Under the pieces are notes generated by a model. It did not search any database and was not told the origin of the DNA. It worked only from the letters and a program-made list of their open reading frames with translations. Positions 52,184 through 61,737 of a stretch of DNA of 64,000 bases are shown one piece after another. The stretch spans positions 2,046,001-2,110,000 of the forward strand of contig NZ_FNTG01000002.1 in the NCBI RefSeq assembly GCF_900104795.1, given 5' to 3'. The translations under genes and the position numbers were made by a program. The first letter of the stretch is position 1; every line of letters starts with the position of its first letter. This DNA is from Burkholderia sp. WP9 (GTDB lineage: Bacteria > Pseudomonadota > Gammaproteobacteria > Burkholderiales > Burkholderiaceae).

Positions 52184-53970
52184 CAGAACTGATCTTCCGA
52201 CAGCGCCAGCACACTCTCGCCACCCTTCGCGCTGACAATCGACGCCTCCAGCGCCGATGCGAGCGTCAGCACATGCTCAGCATAGAACTGCGCGGTCGCG
52301 ATCTTCGCACCGTAAAACGAAGGATCTTCGTCACGCTTCCCGGCTGCCACGAGCAACGCACGCGCCATCTGCCAGCCGCCGAGCACGATGCCCGCGAGCT
52401 TCAGATACGGCACGCTGCCCGCGAACACCGCATTCGGATCGCTCTTCGTATTGGTGACAACAAAATCCACCACCGTGCCCAACGAGCGATGCCCCTGCGC
52501 AAGATACTTCTTCATCGATTCGAACGCCGGACCCTGCTGCGCACCGAGCGCGTCGACCGTTTCGGCCACGCCGGCGAGCAGCGACTTCGCCACCTTGCCG
52601 CCGTCGCGCACGGTCTTGCGGCCGATCAGATCGTTCGCCTGGATCGCGGTCGTGCCTTCATAGATCGGCAGAATCCGCGCGTCGCGGTAATACTGCGCGG
52701 CGCCGGTTTCCTCGATGAAGCCCATGCCGCCGTGCACCTGTACGCCGAGGCTCGTCACATCGATCGACAGCTCCGTGCTCCAGCCCTTCACGATCGGCAC
52801 GAGGTATTCGTAGATCGCCTGATGTTCCGCGCGCGTGGCTTCGTCGGCATGGCGATGCGCGATGTCGCAGTGCGCCGCGGCCACATACGCCAGCGCGCGC
52901 GAGGCTTCAGTCAGACCCCGCATCGTGGCGAGCATACGGCGTACGTCGGGATGCTGAATGATTGCGACCGGTTGCTTCGCCGAGCCATCCACGGGACGGC
53001 TTTGCACACGGTCTTTCGCGTACGCCACCGCCTTCTGGTAAGCGCGATCCGACACACCCACGCCCTGCATGCCGACCGCAAAGCGCGCCGCGTTCATCAT
53101 GATGAACATGTATTCGAGGCCGCGATTCTCTTCACCGATCAGATGGCCGATCGCGCCGCCGTGGTCGCCGAACTGCAGCACCGCGGTCGGGCTCGCCTTG
53201 ATGCCGAGCTTGTGTTCGATCGACACGCAATGCACGTCGTTGCGCTCGCCGAGCGAGCCGTCTTCGTTGACGAGAAACTTCGGCACGATGAAAAGCGAAA
53301 TGCCCTTCACGCCTTCCGGTGCGTCGGGTGTGCGCGCGAGCACGAGATGCGCGATGTTCTTCGCCATGTCGTGCTCGCCCCACGTGATGAAAATCTTCGT
53401 GCCGAACAGTTTGAACGAACCGTCGCCCTGCGGCTCGGCGCGCGTGCGCACGAGCGCGAGGTCGGAGCCGGCCTGCGGCTCGGTCAGGTTCATCGTGCCG
53501 GTCCATTCGCCGGAAATGAGCTTCGGCACGTAGGTCTGTTTCTGCGCTTCGCTACCCGCCGTGAGCAGCGCCTCGATGGCGCCGTCCGTGAGCAGCGGGC
53601 ACAACGCGAACGACAGGTTCGACGCGTTCAGCATCTCGATACAGGCGGTGGCGATGAGCTTCGGCAGGCCCTGGCCTTCGTAGTCGACGGGATGTTGCAC
53701 GCCCTGCCAGCCGCCAACGCCAAACTGGCGAAACGCTTCCTTGAAGCCAGGCGTCGCGGTGACCACGCCATCTTTCCAGCTGCTCGGATTGCGATCGCCT
53801 TCGACATTCAGCGGCGCCAGCACTTCGCCGCACAGTTTCGCCGACTCTTCGAGCACGGCCTGCGCGGTGTCGAGATTCGCGTCTTCGAAGCCCGGCAGCG
53901 TCGCGATGTCTTCGAGACCGGCCAGTTCTTTCATCACGAACAGCATGTCCTTGATGGGTGCGCTATACAT
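52183..53970 (-). CDS. Acyl-CoA dehydrogenase, long C-terminal-domain type
   Basis: A 595-residue flavoprotein, longer than classical acyl-CoA dehydrogenases (about 380), with an N-terminal extension (YSAPIKDMLFVMKEL) and an extra C-terminal domain. The core shows GTMNLTEPQAGSDLA, KIFITWGEHD, the HGGMGFIEETGAAQYYRDARI block and the catalytic-glutamate motif PIYEGTTAIQANDLIGRK. Proteins of this shape include DmdC (3-methylmercaptopropionyl-CoA) and medium/long-chain enzymes. It begins the beta-oxidation unit and shares a divergent promoter region with the acyl-CoA ligase. Confidence 0.92.
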   Translation of the reverse strand: MYSAPIKDMLFVMKELAGLEDIATLPGFEDANLDTAQAVLEESAKLCGEVLAPLNVEGDRNPSSWKDGVVTATPGFKEAFRQFGVGGWQGVQHPVDYEGQGLPKLIATACIEMLNASNLSFALCPLLTDGAIEALLTAGSEAQKQTYVPKLISGEWTGTMNLTEPQAGSDLALVRTRAEPQGDGSFKLFGTKIFITWGEHDMAKNIAHLVLARTPDAPEGVKGISLFIVPKFLVNEDGSLGERNDVHCVSIEHKLGIKASPTAVLQFGDHGGAIGHLIGEENRGLEYMFIMMNAARFAVGMQGVGVSDRAYQKAVAYAKDRVQSRPVDGSAKQPVAIIQHPDVRRMLATMRGLTEASRALAYVAAAHCDIAHRHADEATRAEHQAIYEYLVPIVKGWSTELSIDVTSLGVQVHGGMGFIEETGAAQYYRDARILPIYEGTTAIQANDLIGRKTVRDGGKVAKSLLAGVAETVDALGAQQGPAFESMKKYLAQGHRSLGTVVDFVVTNTKSDPNAVFAGSVPYLKLAGIVLGGWQMARALLVAAGKRDEDPSFYGAKIATAQFYAEHVLTLASALEASIVSAKGGESVLALSEDQF

Positions 53971-54357
53971 CTCCGTCTCCTTGATATGGGTATGCGAACG
54001 AGAGGCTTGCCATGCGAAACCCGCAATTCGGGCATGGACGGCAGCTCGGATGACCCATCCTACTGCCTCGCGTGCGTACGCCCGATGGCGAAATCTGCCG
54101 TTTCATTGACAAAAGCTGCCGTTTTTCCGTCGGCAGAAAGTGCGGACCTGGCCGGGAAAGGATTGGCCGATTATGTCAATGAATCGGCCAAGCTTGCTAA
54201 TGCTCAGGGAAGCGGGCGAATCTAGAATAGACTGAACATGCAGCCTGACGCTGCCCTCAGCGATGTTTGCGACTGGACTGACTGGCCATATTTGTCATGC
54301 CGGGCGTTCGACACCTTCCAAAGCATCGCGAGTGAAGACCCTACCGGAGACAAGCCC
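53971..54357. other. Gap of 387 bp: divergent beta-oxidation promoter region
   Basis: No gene is supported here. The sequence CTGCCG recurs at 54095 and 54116 (21 bp apart) and inverted at 54131, and a 29-bp dyad lies at 54163-54191. A TAGAAT -10-like hexamer at 54223-54228 could serve the ligase. Confidence 0.55.
54163..54191. promoter_or_regulatory. 29-bp operator-like dyad
   Basis: TTGGCCGATT-N9-AATCGGCCAA, a perfect 10-bp inverted repeat, centrally placed between the acyl-CoA dehydrogenase and acyl-CoA ligase. Its length and symmetry fit a TetR- or similar dimer site; the regulator is not evident nearby, since the AraC gene at 56 kb usually prefers direct repeats. Confidence 0.55.
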
Positions 54358-55995
54358 ATGGACCTGTTTGGCCAGATGATGTACGCGCCGTTATTGTTGT
54401 CGTCGTTGCTCCAGCAGGCCGCGCGGCACTCCAGTAAGGTCGAGATCGTGTCGCGCCGCGTCGAGGGTGATATCCACCGCTACACCTATCGCGACTGCCA
54501 TATCCGCTCGATGCAGCTCGCGAATGCGCTGACAGCGTACGGGATCCAACCTGGCGACCGGATCGGCACGCTCGCGTGGAACGGGTATCGCCACATGGAA
54601 CTGTACTATGGCGTATCCGGCATTGGCGCCGTTTGTCATACCATCAATCCGCGGCTTTTCGCTGAGCAGATCGCCTATATCGTCAACCACGCGCAAGACC
54701 GGTTCATCTGTTTCGACATGTCGTTTGCACCGCTTGTCGAGCAGATTGCCCACCAATGTCCGCTTGTCGAGAAGTGGATCATGTTGTGCGACGAGTCGGC
54801 ATTGCCGGAAACATTCGCTGTGCCATTGGAGAGCTATGAAACGTTGATCGCCGGTCAGCCTCAGTCGTTCGACTGGCCGCGCTTCGACGAGCAGCGCGCA
54901 GCGGTTTTGTGCTACACGTCCGGGACGACCGGCAATCCGAAAGGCGTCCTGTATTCGCATCGCTCGCTCAGTCTGATGGCCTATGGATCGGCGTTGCCGG
55001 ATACGCTGTGTCTGTCCGCGACGGATACGGTTGCGCCCGTCGTGCCAATGTTCCATGTCAATGCGTGGGGGTTGCCGTTTTCGGCGCCGCTCGTGGGCGC
55101 CAAGCTGGTGCTCCCCGGGCCGAAGCTCGACGGCGAGTCGCTGTGGACGCTGTTCGAACAGGAAGGTGTCACCTTCTCGGCCGGCGTGCCGACCATCTGG
55201 CTTGGCCTCGTCGACTACATGCGGCGTGCGGGCAAGCACAGCACGCACTTCAAGCGCGCGATCGTCGGGGGATCGGCGTGCCCGCCGCAACTCGCTTCGT
55301 CGTTGCGCGAGCTTGGCATCAAAGCCGTGCATGCGTGGGGTATGACGGAACTGTCGCCGCTCGGCACCGTATGCTCGCCGTCGCATGGCTACGAGGAGAA
55401 GTCCGCTGAGGAGCAGAAGTGCACCGATGCAAAACAGGGGCGCGCCGTGCCCGGCATCGATCTGAAGATCGTCGGTTCGGGCGGCGTGGAGTTGCCGTGG
55501 GACGGTAAATCGGCGGGCGATCTGATGGCGCGTGGCCACTGGGTGCTGGATCGTTACTACGGCGTCGAGCAAACGGCGCTGGAAGACGGCTGGTTCTCAA
55601 CGGGCGACGTTGCAACGATCGATTCCGACGGTTATATGCAGATCACGGATCGAAGCAAGGATGTCATCAAATCCGGCGGCGAATGGATTTCATCGATCGA
55701 ACTCGAACATGTCGCAATGTCTCATCCCGAGATCGAATCAGCGGCTTGCATTGGGTGCGAGCACCCGAAATGGGACGAGCGTCCGCTGTTGATTGCGGTA
55801 AGGCGTGCTGGCAGCACATTGAGCGCGCAGGAATTGTTGGCGTTTTACGGTGGTAAGGTCGCCAAGTGGTGGATTCCAGATGATGTGGTTTTCGTTCCGG
55901 AGATGCCGCTGACCGCGACGGGAAAGCTCCAGAAACTGGTTCTCAAGCAGCGATTTGGCAAGCATCTCGTCGATGCAGCGAAGCCCTCGGCGTAG
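54358..55995 (+). CDS. Acyl-CoA ligase (AMP-forming), medium/long-chain fatty acid type
   Basis: A 545-residue adenylate-forming enzyme. P-loop YTSGTTGNPKG (186-196), AWGMTELSP, the STGDVATID aspartate motif and PLTATGKLQKL with the catalytic lysine near the C-terminus. It activates a fatty acid to acyl-CoA with ATP. An in-frame ATG at 54238 extends the protein by 40 residues without family similarity; the start at 54358 has CGGAG before it and begins MDLFGQMM like AlkK-type ligases. Divergent from the acyl-CoA dehydrogenase operon, so the two probably act in one pathway. Confidence 0.92.
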   Translation: MDLFGQMMYAPLLLSSLLQQAARHSSKVEIVSRRVEGDIHRYTYRDCHIRSMQLANALTAYGIQPGDRIGTLAWNGYRHMELYYGVSGIGAVCHTINPRLFAEQIAYIVNHAQDRFICFDMSFAPLVEQIAHQCPLVEKWIMLCDESALPETFAVPLESYETLIAGQPQSFDWPRFDEQRAAVLCYTSGTTGNPKGVLYSHRSLSLMAYGSALPDTLCLSATDTVAPVVPMFHVNAWGLPFSAPLVGAKLVLPGPKLDGESLWTLFEQEGVTFSAGVPTIWLGLVDYMRRAGKHSTHFKRAIVGGSACPPQLASSLRELGIKAVHAWGMTELSPLGTVCSPSHGYEEKSAEEQKCTDAKQGRAVPGIDLKIVGSGGVELPWDGKSAGDLMARGHWVLDRYYGVEQTALEDGWFSTGDVATIDSDGYMQITDRSKDVIKSGGEWISSIELEHVAMSHPEIESAACIGCEHPKWDERPLLIAVRRAGSTLSAQELLAFYGGKVAKWWIPDDVVFVPEMPLTATGKLQKLVLKQRFGKHLVDAAKPSA

Positions 55996-56012
55996 CCTTG
56001 AGCGCAAATCAC

Positions 56013-56984
56013 TCAAATCATCTTGCGGTAGGCCTGCGGCGTACTGCCCGTCCAGTGGCGGAACGCGCGGTGAAAGGCGGTCGGATCGTCAAAACCCACT
56101 TCGTAGGCAATCACGCCGATGGCGTCGGCCGAACGCGTGAGACGCTGGACAGCAATGTCGCGGCGCAGTTCGTCTTTGATTGCCTGGAAGGTCGTACCTT
56201 CAATCGAGAGGCGGCGGCACAGCGTTCTCACTGAATAGTGCAGACCCTGTGCGACGACTCCGATTGTGGGAATCTCGGGCAGGCAACCCGCAATGTATTG
56301 GCGCACCTGGTGACAAACCATCTGTTCGGCGAACGACACGAAGATCCAGTCTTCTGGCGCGCGCGCCAGAAACTTCTTCAGATCGGACTTGTGTTGCCGG
56401 ATGGCCATGTCGAGATATCTGGCGTCGAACGACATGCAAGTCTGAGTGCAACCGAAATGCACCGGTCCGGGAAACAGGTAGAGATAATCGGTCTCCCGCG
56501 ATGGCCGCGGGAAATCGAACTCCACCTTGACCAGAGGGATTTTCTGCCCGATTAGCCAGGACGCCACACCGTGCACGAGCTTTAACATCAGCTCCTGGCC
56601 AAGCGCATTCTGAGACCTGTTTGCCTCGTTCGCGATGAGTTCGATCCTGCAGAGCGACTCGTCGCGTTGCGACTTCACGGTGAAGTCGTCGAGAATCAGG
56701 TGGAAGAACTGCCCGAACCGATGCATCGCGACATCCAGCCGAGGAGCGTCGAGCAGGCTGAGGCACAGATACTTGAGCGTGCCATTGCGCAATGGCCGGC
56801 TGAAAATGCCAGGCATTTCATCGTCATATTCGGCCGCAAGCAACCGATAGAGTGTTGAGAACTGCTCCTGCGTAACGCGCGCTCCCGGTCTGTGCAGCAA
56901 TGCATGCGGGATGCCGGATCGTTCAGCCAGCCTCTCAATCGCCATGGGGTCTGCGCCGGCTAGAAAGCCGTTGACCAAGGACAT
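56013..56984 (-). CDS. AraC family transcriptional regulator
   Basis: A 323-residue regulator with an N-terminal ligand-sensing domain of the OruR/ArgR-like AraC group (LAERSGIPHALLHRPGARVTQ, LCLSLLDAPRLDVAMHRF) and a C-terminal double helix-turn-helix (about 240-320; VRTLCRRLSIEGTTFQAI, IGVIAYEVGFDDPTAFHRAF, WTGSTPQAYR). Start uncertain: 56984 is an ATG, while a TTG at 57011 would add nine residues; neither has a clear ribosome site. Convergent with the acyl-CoA ligase, 17 bp away, so it may regulate fatty acid use. Confidence 0.88.
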   Translation of the reverse strand: MSLVNGFLAGADPMAIERLAERSGIPHALLHRPGARVTQEQFSTLYRLLAAEYDDEMPGIFSRPLRNGTLKYLCLSLLDAPRLDVAMHRFGQFFHLILDDFTVKSQRDESLCRIELIANEANRSQNALGQELMLKLVHGVASWLIGQKIPLVKVEFDFPRPSRETDYLYLFPGPVHFGCTQTCMSFDARYLDMAIRQHKSDLKKFLARAPEDWIFVSFAEQMVCHQVRQYIAGCLPEIPTIGVVAQGLHYSVRTLCRRLSIEGTTFQAIKDELRRDIAVQRLTRSADAIGVIAYEVGFDDPTAFHRAFRHWTGSTPQAYRKMI

Positions 56985-57177
56985 TGAGACGGTAGCCGAG
57001 AGCGAGTTCAAGGGGGCGGTACAGTTGTGCGCAACTGCTCGATGTTATGCGTGGCTTATTTTGTCATAGGTCGGGGCCGAATGCGAATGGGCGATAGGCG
57101 AGGCGCGCAAACGTACGCCTCGCGGGCGGAAACGGCTGAAGACAGCTGTCGCATGATCTGCCAGCCGCCGCGCTTGC

Positions 57178-57555
57178 TTAGTTACCGGGTTGGAATACCT
57201 TCAGTCTATTGTCGACGCGCTGCACACCGGCGACGCTCTGCGCAACGGTAACGGCGCGAGCGATCTGCTTGTCATCCGGCGCACTGCCGACCAGCGTCAC
57301 CACACCGTCTTTCGCAAGAATCGAAATTCCCGACGAGTTAAGCCCCTTCGATGCAGTCAGCGCGTGCCGAACGTTCTTCTGCACCAGGTGATTCTGCGCG
57401 CGACGCGCTTTCGGGCCGGATTGGGGTGCAGCCTGGGGTGCAGCCACGGGCGCGGACGACGCTATATCGTCGGACGCTGCGGTCTGTGCCAGCGCCGAAA
57501 CCGAGATGATGGATGCGACACACAATGTGATCGTCTGAACGACTGCTGATTTCAT
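57178..57555 (-). CDS. Secreted BON domain protein
   Basis: A 125-residue protein. Signal peptide 1-23 (VASIISVSALA-QTA), a proline/alanine-rich linker with a repeated VAAPQAAPQ stretch, then one BON domain (about 58-121: NVRHALTASKGLNSSGISIL, GVVTLVGSAPDDKQIARAV). It should be periplasmic or outer-membrane associated. The start at 57555 was chosen because it yields the signal peptide at the N-terminus. Confidence 0.85.
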   Translation of the reverse strand: MKSAVVQTITLCVASIISVSALAQTAASDDIASSAPVAAPQAAPQSGPKARRAQNHLVQKNVRHALTASKGLNSSGISILAKDGVVTLVGSAPDDKQIARAVTVAQSVAGVQRVDNRLKVFQPGN

Positions 57556-58157
57556 AAAAACTCCAAGAGAGCTTTGCTGGGTAAATATCGACCGCGCTTT
57601 TGAGAGGGGCGCGCTTTCGTAGAAATTTGCCATCACATCATCGATATGCAGGGCGGAGCGCCGCACCTGGCAATCGCCATTCTATGGGGATGATTCCCCT
57701 GTATTCGTCGATGTCGCAGGAAGAGACTGTTGTCGAAACGGTGAGTAAATCGAGCGCTTTCGAAGCGCGTATAGAAGTGGCCAGTTTGTCTGGAAGCGTT
57801 CTGTTTCGAATCGGGCCTTGGCGCTCCGCGCAGCGCATTCGGTTCAGCGCAATAGCCCACGCGCGTAGTACAGGCTAATTCTGTAAAGGTGTTTTCGAGG
57901 TTGTCGCGTATATCGGGAGTGAGGACGCGTTTAATATGCCGTCGCGCCTAACCGGGAAGCACTATTTCCGGTCTGCTGCGAGAGCTTCGATAACGCAATT
58001 GCAAAAGCATTGCGCGAGATCAATAACACGGGCCTCGCCTACACCACCATCTCGAGATTCGATGAAAACTGCTGTTGCGTCCCGGTAGTCAACTGTATTG
58101 GATGCGCGTTGGCCGGCCGGGCCGGTCATCGAGAGAAGTAGCACGGGGTACTGTTCA
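57556..58157. other. Gap of 602 bp without a supported gene
   Basis: Divergent region between the BON protein and hpnI. Several short open frames exist on both strands, but none has a family resemblance or a good ribosome site. A small hairpin GGGGA-TGAT-TCCCC lies at 57686-57699. The hpnI promoter must be in the last 200 bp; no clear -35/-10 pair was found. Confidence 0.5.
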
Positions 58158-59363
58158 ATGATGCACGTCGTTTTGTCCGCTTTCCGGTGGCCACTGGTTG
58201 TGCTGTGTTTCATGGCCACGCTATACGCGGTCGTCGCAGCGCTCGCGACACCGTTTCTACGCGCGAGCCGGTCGGGCAGAAACCGATTTCAGCAATACGG
58301 GGCAATGGTCGACGGCGTCAGCGTATTGAAACCTTTGTGCGGGGCTGAGCCGAGGCTATACGAGAATCTCGCCACGTTCTGCGAGCAGACGCATTCCCAC
58401 TTCCAGATTCTGTTCGGCGTGTCCTCGCCCGACGATGCCGCAATTCCAGTTGTGAGGCGTTTGCAGGCTGCGTATCCGGACCGCGACATTGAACTCGCAA
58501 TCGATTCCCGGGTGCATGGCTGCAATCTGAAGGTGAGTAATCTCATCAACTTGGTTGAACGGTCCAAGTACGACATCATCGTGATCGCCGACAGCGATAT
58601 CGCAGTCAACTCCGACTATTTGCGTACTGTCTCCGCGCCGTTGGCCGATGCCGGAGTCGGCGTGGTGACGTGTCTTTACGTCGCGCAGAGTGTGGGTGGC
58701 TTCTGGCCTCGCCTGGGCGCGCTCTTCATCAACGAGTGGTTTGCGCCTTCCGTGCGGGTGGCGCACGCGGTTGGCTCCCGCCGGTTTGGCTTTGGCGCGA
58801 CCCTCGCATTGCGACGCACGACGCTTGAGCGCATCGGCGGCTTCGCCGTGCTGAAAGATTGCCTGGCCGACGACTACTGGCTCGCGGAGCACGTCCGTAA
58901 CCTTGGACTCCGCACGGTGCTGTCACCTGTGATGGTCGCTACGGACGTCATTGAACCGACATTCGCGTCCCTGTGGCTGAGGGAAACCCGCTGGTTGCGT
59001 ACGATCCGGTCAGTGAATCAGCCGGGGTTCGCGTCGCTCATCATCACGTTTGCCACACCATGGATTGTGGCCGGTGCATGGCTGGCGCTAGATTTTCGTT
59101 CGGGCGAGCTAGCGAGCGCGCATCCCTGGGGGGCAACAGCGCTGGCGGTGAATTCGGCCATAGGCGTGGCCGCGCGAATAGTGCTCCACGCGCGTGGCGC
59201 GCGTGATTCACATTCGTTCTGGCGAGATCTGCCACTCGTGCCGCTGCGTGATACGTTGCTGGCGTTGCAATGGCTTGCGGGAGCGTTCGGTTCTCACGTT
59301 GTGTGGCGCGGAGCGCGCGTGCCGGTCGCACCGTCCAGCAACCCGATCAATCCTTCCGTATAA
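58158..59363 (+). CDS. hpnI: Hopanoid biosynthesis glycosyltransferase HpnI
   Basis: A 401-residue GT-A glycosyltransferase of the ceramide-glucosyltransferase-like family. A membrane segment at 12-33, then VSVLKPLCGAEPRLYENL, the metal-binding DSD in IVIADSDIAV (145-147), GSRRFGFGATLALRR, ADDYWLAE and ETRWLRTIR, followed by membrane segments near the C-terminus. HpnI adds N-acetylglucosamine to bacteriohopanetetrol. An upstream in-frame start at 58098 adds 20 residues; MMHVV is preferred as the membrane segment then lies near the N-terminus. First gene of hpnIJKL. Confidence 0.92.
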   Translation: MMHVVLSAFRWPLVVLCFMATLYAVVAALATPFLRASRSGRNRFQQYGAMVDGVSVLKPLCGAEPRLYENLATFCEQTHSHFQILFGVSSPDDAAIPVVRRLQAAYPDRDIELAIDSRVHGCNLKVSNLINLVERSKYDIIVIADSDIAVNSDYLRTVSAPLADAGVGVVTCLYVAQSVGGFWPRLGALFINEWFAPSVRVAHAVGSRRFGFGATLALRRTTLERIGGFAVLKDCLADDYWLAEHVRNLGLRTVLSPVMVATDVIEPTFASLWLRETRWLRTIRSVNQPGFASLIITFATPWIVAGAWLALDFRSGELASAHPWGATALAVNSAIGVAARIVLHARGARDSHSFWRDLPLVPLRDTLLALQWLAGAFGSHVVWRGARVPVAPSSNPINPSV

Positions 59364-59467
59364 ACGCGCCGGATTCCACTGAAGCATCCGATGGACTTTG
59401 AAATGACATACAGTTCGCTCGCGCAACGCGAAATTTTCCCTATAGAACACAAGTTGCCGGAGCAATC

Positions 59468-60889
59468 ATGAAAGCGCTTTTTTTGCAGGCGCCGTCGTAC
59501 GACGGCTTCGATGGTGGCGCGGGTTCGCGCTATCAGGCCAAACGCGAAGTCCGCTCGTTCTGGTATCCGACGTGGCTTGCGCAGCCTGCGGCACTCGTGC
59601 CCGATAGCCGCGTGCTCGATGCACCGGCAGATGGTCTGTCGGTGGATCAAACGCTCGACATTGCGCAGCAATACGATCTGGTGGTGATCCATACCAGCAC
59701 GCCGTCCTTTCCGACCGACGCCCTGTTCGCCGAAGACCTGAAGAAGCGCAAGCCGTCGGTTTTGATCGGCATGGTGGGCGCGAAGGTCGCCGTCGATCCT
59801 CACAATTCGCTGGTTGCCACCGAGGCGATCGATTTCCTCTGCCGCGAAGAATTCGACTTCACCTGTCAGGAAGTGGCCGAAGGCAAACCGTTCTCGCAGA
59901 TCAAGGGTTTGAGCTATCGCGCCGCCGACGGTTCGATCGAGCACAACGAAGCGCGCCCGATCCTCGAAAACATGGACGAGCTGCCGTTCGTGGCGCCCAT
60001 CTACAAGCGCGATCTGAAGATCGACAACTACTTCATCGGCTATCTGAAGCATCCGTACGTGTCGATCTACACGGGCCGCGGCTGCCGCTCGAAGTGCACG
60101 TTCTGCTTGTGGCCGCAAACCGTGGGCGGCCACCGCTACCGCACGCGCTCGGTCGAGAACGTGCTGGCCGAAGTGAAGTGGATTCGCGACAACATGCCCG
60201 AAGTGAAGGAGATCATGTTCGACGACGACACGTTCACCGATTTCAAGCCGCGCGTTGAGGAAATCGCCCGCGGGCTCGGAAAATTGGGCGTGACGTGGTC
60301 GTGCAACGCGAAGGCGAACGTGCCGTACTCGACGCTGAAGATCATGAAGGAAAACGGCCTGCGCCTGCTGCTGGTCGGCTACGAGTCCGGCGACGACCAG
60401 ATTCTGCTGAACATCAAGAAGGGTCTGCGCACCGACATCGCGCGCCGTTTCAGCGAAGATTGCCGCAATCTCGGCATCAAGATTCACGGCACCTTCATTC
60501 TCGGTCTGCCCGGCGAGACGCAGGACACGATCCAGAAGACGATCGAATACGCCAAGGAGATCAATCCGCACACGATCCAGGTGTCGCTCGCCGCGCCGTA
60601 TCCCGGCACCAGGCTTTACAACGAGGCCGTTGAAAACGGCTGGCTCGAAGAGAACAAGGTGATCAACCTCGTCAGCAAATCAGGCGTGCAGCTCGCGGCG
60701 ATCGGCTATCCGCATCTTTCGCGCGACGAGATCTACCATCAGCTAGAAAATTTCTATAAGCGTTTCTATTTCCGGCCGTCGAAGATCTGGGAAATCCTGC
60801 GCGAGATGCTGACGAGCTGGGACATGATGAAGCGGCGCTTGCGTGAAGGCGTCGAATTCTTCCGTTTCCTGCGCGCGCACGAGGCATGA
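59468..60889 (+). CDS. hpnJ: Hopanoid biosynthesis radical SAM protein HpnJ
   Basis: A 473-residue radical SAM enzyme. An N-terminal cobalamin-binding-like domain (about 1-140) precedes the 4Fe-4S motif CRSKCTFC (Cys206, 210, 213) with GRG upstream, the GYESGDDQIL block and the GLPGETQDT segment. HpnJ converts the glucosamine moiety of bacteriohopanetetrol glucosamine to the cyclitol ether. GGAG precedes the ATG. Its end overlaps hpnK by ATGA. Confidence 0.94.
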   Translation: MKALFLQAPSYDGFDGGAGSRYQAKREVRSFWYPTWLAQPAALVPDSRVLDAPADGLSVDQTLDIAQQYDLVVIHTSTPSFPTDALFAEDLKKRKPSVLIGMVGAKVAVDPHNSLVATEAIDFLCREEFDFTCQEVAEGKPFSQIKGLSYRAADGSIEHNEARPILENMDELPFVAPIYKRDLKIDNYFIGYLKHPYVSIYTGRGCRSKCTFCLWPQTVGGHRYRTRSVENVLAEVKWIRDNMPEVKEIMFDDDTFTDFKPRVEEIARGLGKLGVTWSCNAKANVPYSTLKIMKENGLRLLLVGYESGDDQILLNIKKGLRTDIARRFSEDCRNLGIKIHGTFILGLPGETQDTIQKTIEYAKEINPHTIQVSLAAPYPGTRLYNEAVENGWLEENKVINLVSKSGVQLAAIGYPHLSRDEIYHQLENFYKRFYFRPSKIWEILREMLTSWDMMKRRLREGVEFFRFLRAHEA

Positions 60890-61737
60890 ACGACACTGAT
60901 CGCTTGCGTCAACGGATGCTGATTATCACGGCCGACGACTTCGGCTTGCATCCTCGCGTAAACGAAGCGGTTGAACTCGCCCACCGGCACGGCGTCTTGA
61001 CCGCAGCGAGCCTGATGGTGGGCGCGCCCGCGGCCGAGGACGCAGTTGCGCGCGCCCGCTCGCTTCCCCAGCTGTGCGTCGGCTTGCATCTGGTCCTCGC
61101 CGATGGCATGGCTCTACTGCCACGCGAGGTGATTCCCGCACTGGTGAACGCAGAAGGCCGGTTCGGCAGCAACATGGTGCGCGACGGCTTCCGCTTCTAT
61201 TTTCTGCCACACGTTCGCGCACAGCTTGCTCTCGAAATTCGCGCGCAGTTCGCGGCGTTCGCGAAGACGGGCTTGCGACTCGATCATGTCAACACGCACA
61301 AGCATTTTCACCTGCATCCGACCGTGCTCTCGCTGATCATCGAAATCGGACGCGACTTCGGAATGCACGCGATGCGTCTGCCGATCGAACGCGATGCACC
61401 CCTCTGGTTGCGGCCATGGATGAGCCTGGTGCGATGCCGGCTCGACCGCGCCGGCATCGCACACAACGACTATGTGGTCGGACTCGCGGACACCGGGCGC
61501 ATGAGCGAATCGGCCTGGCTTGCCGCGCTCGAAGGGCTGCCCGGCGGTGTCGGCGAAATCTATTGTCACCCTGCCACACCGGGCGACGCTCCATTGACGC
61601 CCGGCATGCAGTCGTACCGTCACGCAGATGAACTCGACGCGCTGCTATCCCCGCGCGTGGCAGAGGCGATCGGTGCCGCGGGCGCGACGCGGGGCGGTTT
61701 TGTCGATTTGCTCGCAAGGCGCGTGCAATCGACATGA
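60886..61737 (+). CDS. hpnK: Hopanoid biosynthesis deacetylase HpnK
   Basis: A 283-residue YdjC/ChbG-type carbohydrate deacetylase. The metal and catalytic residues are visible in ITADDFGLHPRVNEAVE (Asp17, Asp18), GLHLVLADG (His68) and LDHVNTHKHFHLHP (His138-142). It removes the acetyl group from the N-acetylglucosaminyl hopanoid made by HpnI, giving HpnJ its substrate. Overlaps hpnJ and hpnL by ATGA. Confidence 0.93.
   Translation: MNDTDRLRQRMLIITADDFGLHPRVNEAVELAHRHGVLTAASLMVGAPAAEDAVARARSLPQLCVGLHLVLADGMALLPREVIPALVNAEGRFGSNMVRDGFRFYFLPHVRAQLALEIRAQFAAFAKTGLRLDHVNTHKHFHLHPTVLSLIIEIGRDFGMHAMRLPIERDAPLWLRPWMSLVRCRLDRAGIAHNDYVVGLADTGRMSESAWLAALEGLPGGVGEIYCHPATPGDAPLTPGMQSYRHADELDALLSPRVAEAIGAAGATRGGFVDLLARRVQST

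Noticed and set aside
52153..54225. 690-codon open frame on the plus strand
   Set aside because: Antisense to the acyl-CoA dehydrogenase; Arg/His-rich with no motifs.
57962..58219. 85-codon open frame on the minus strand before hpnI
   Set aside because: It overlaps the hpnI start region and has no family resemblance or clear ribosome site; kept as intergenic.
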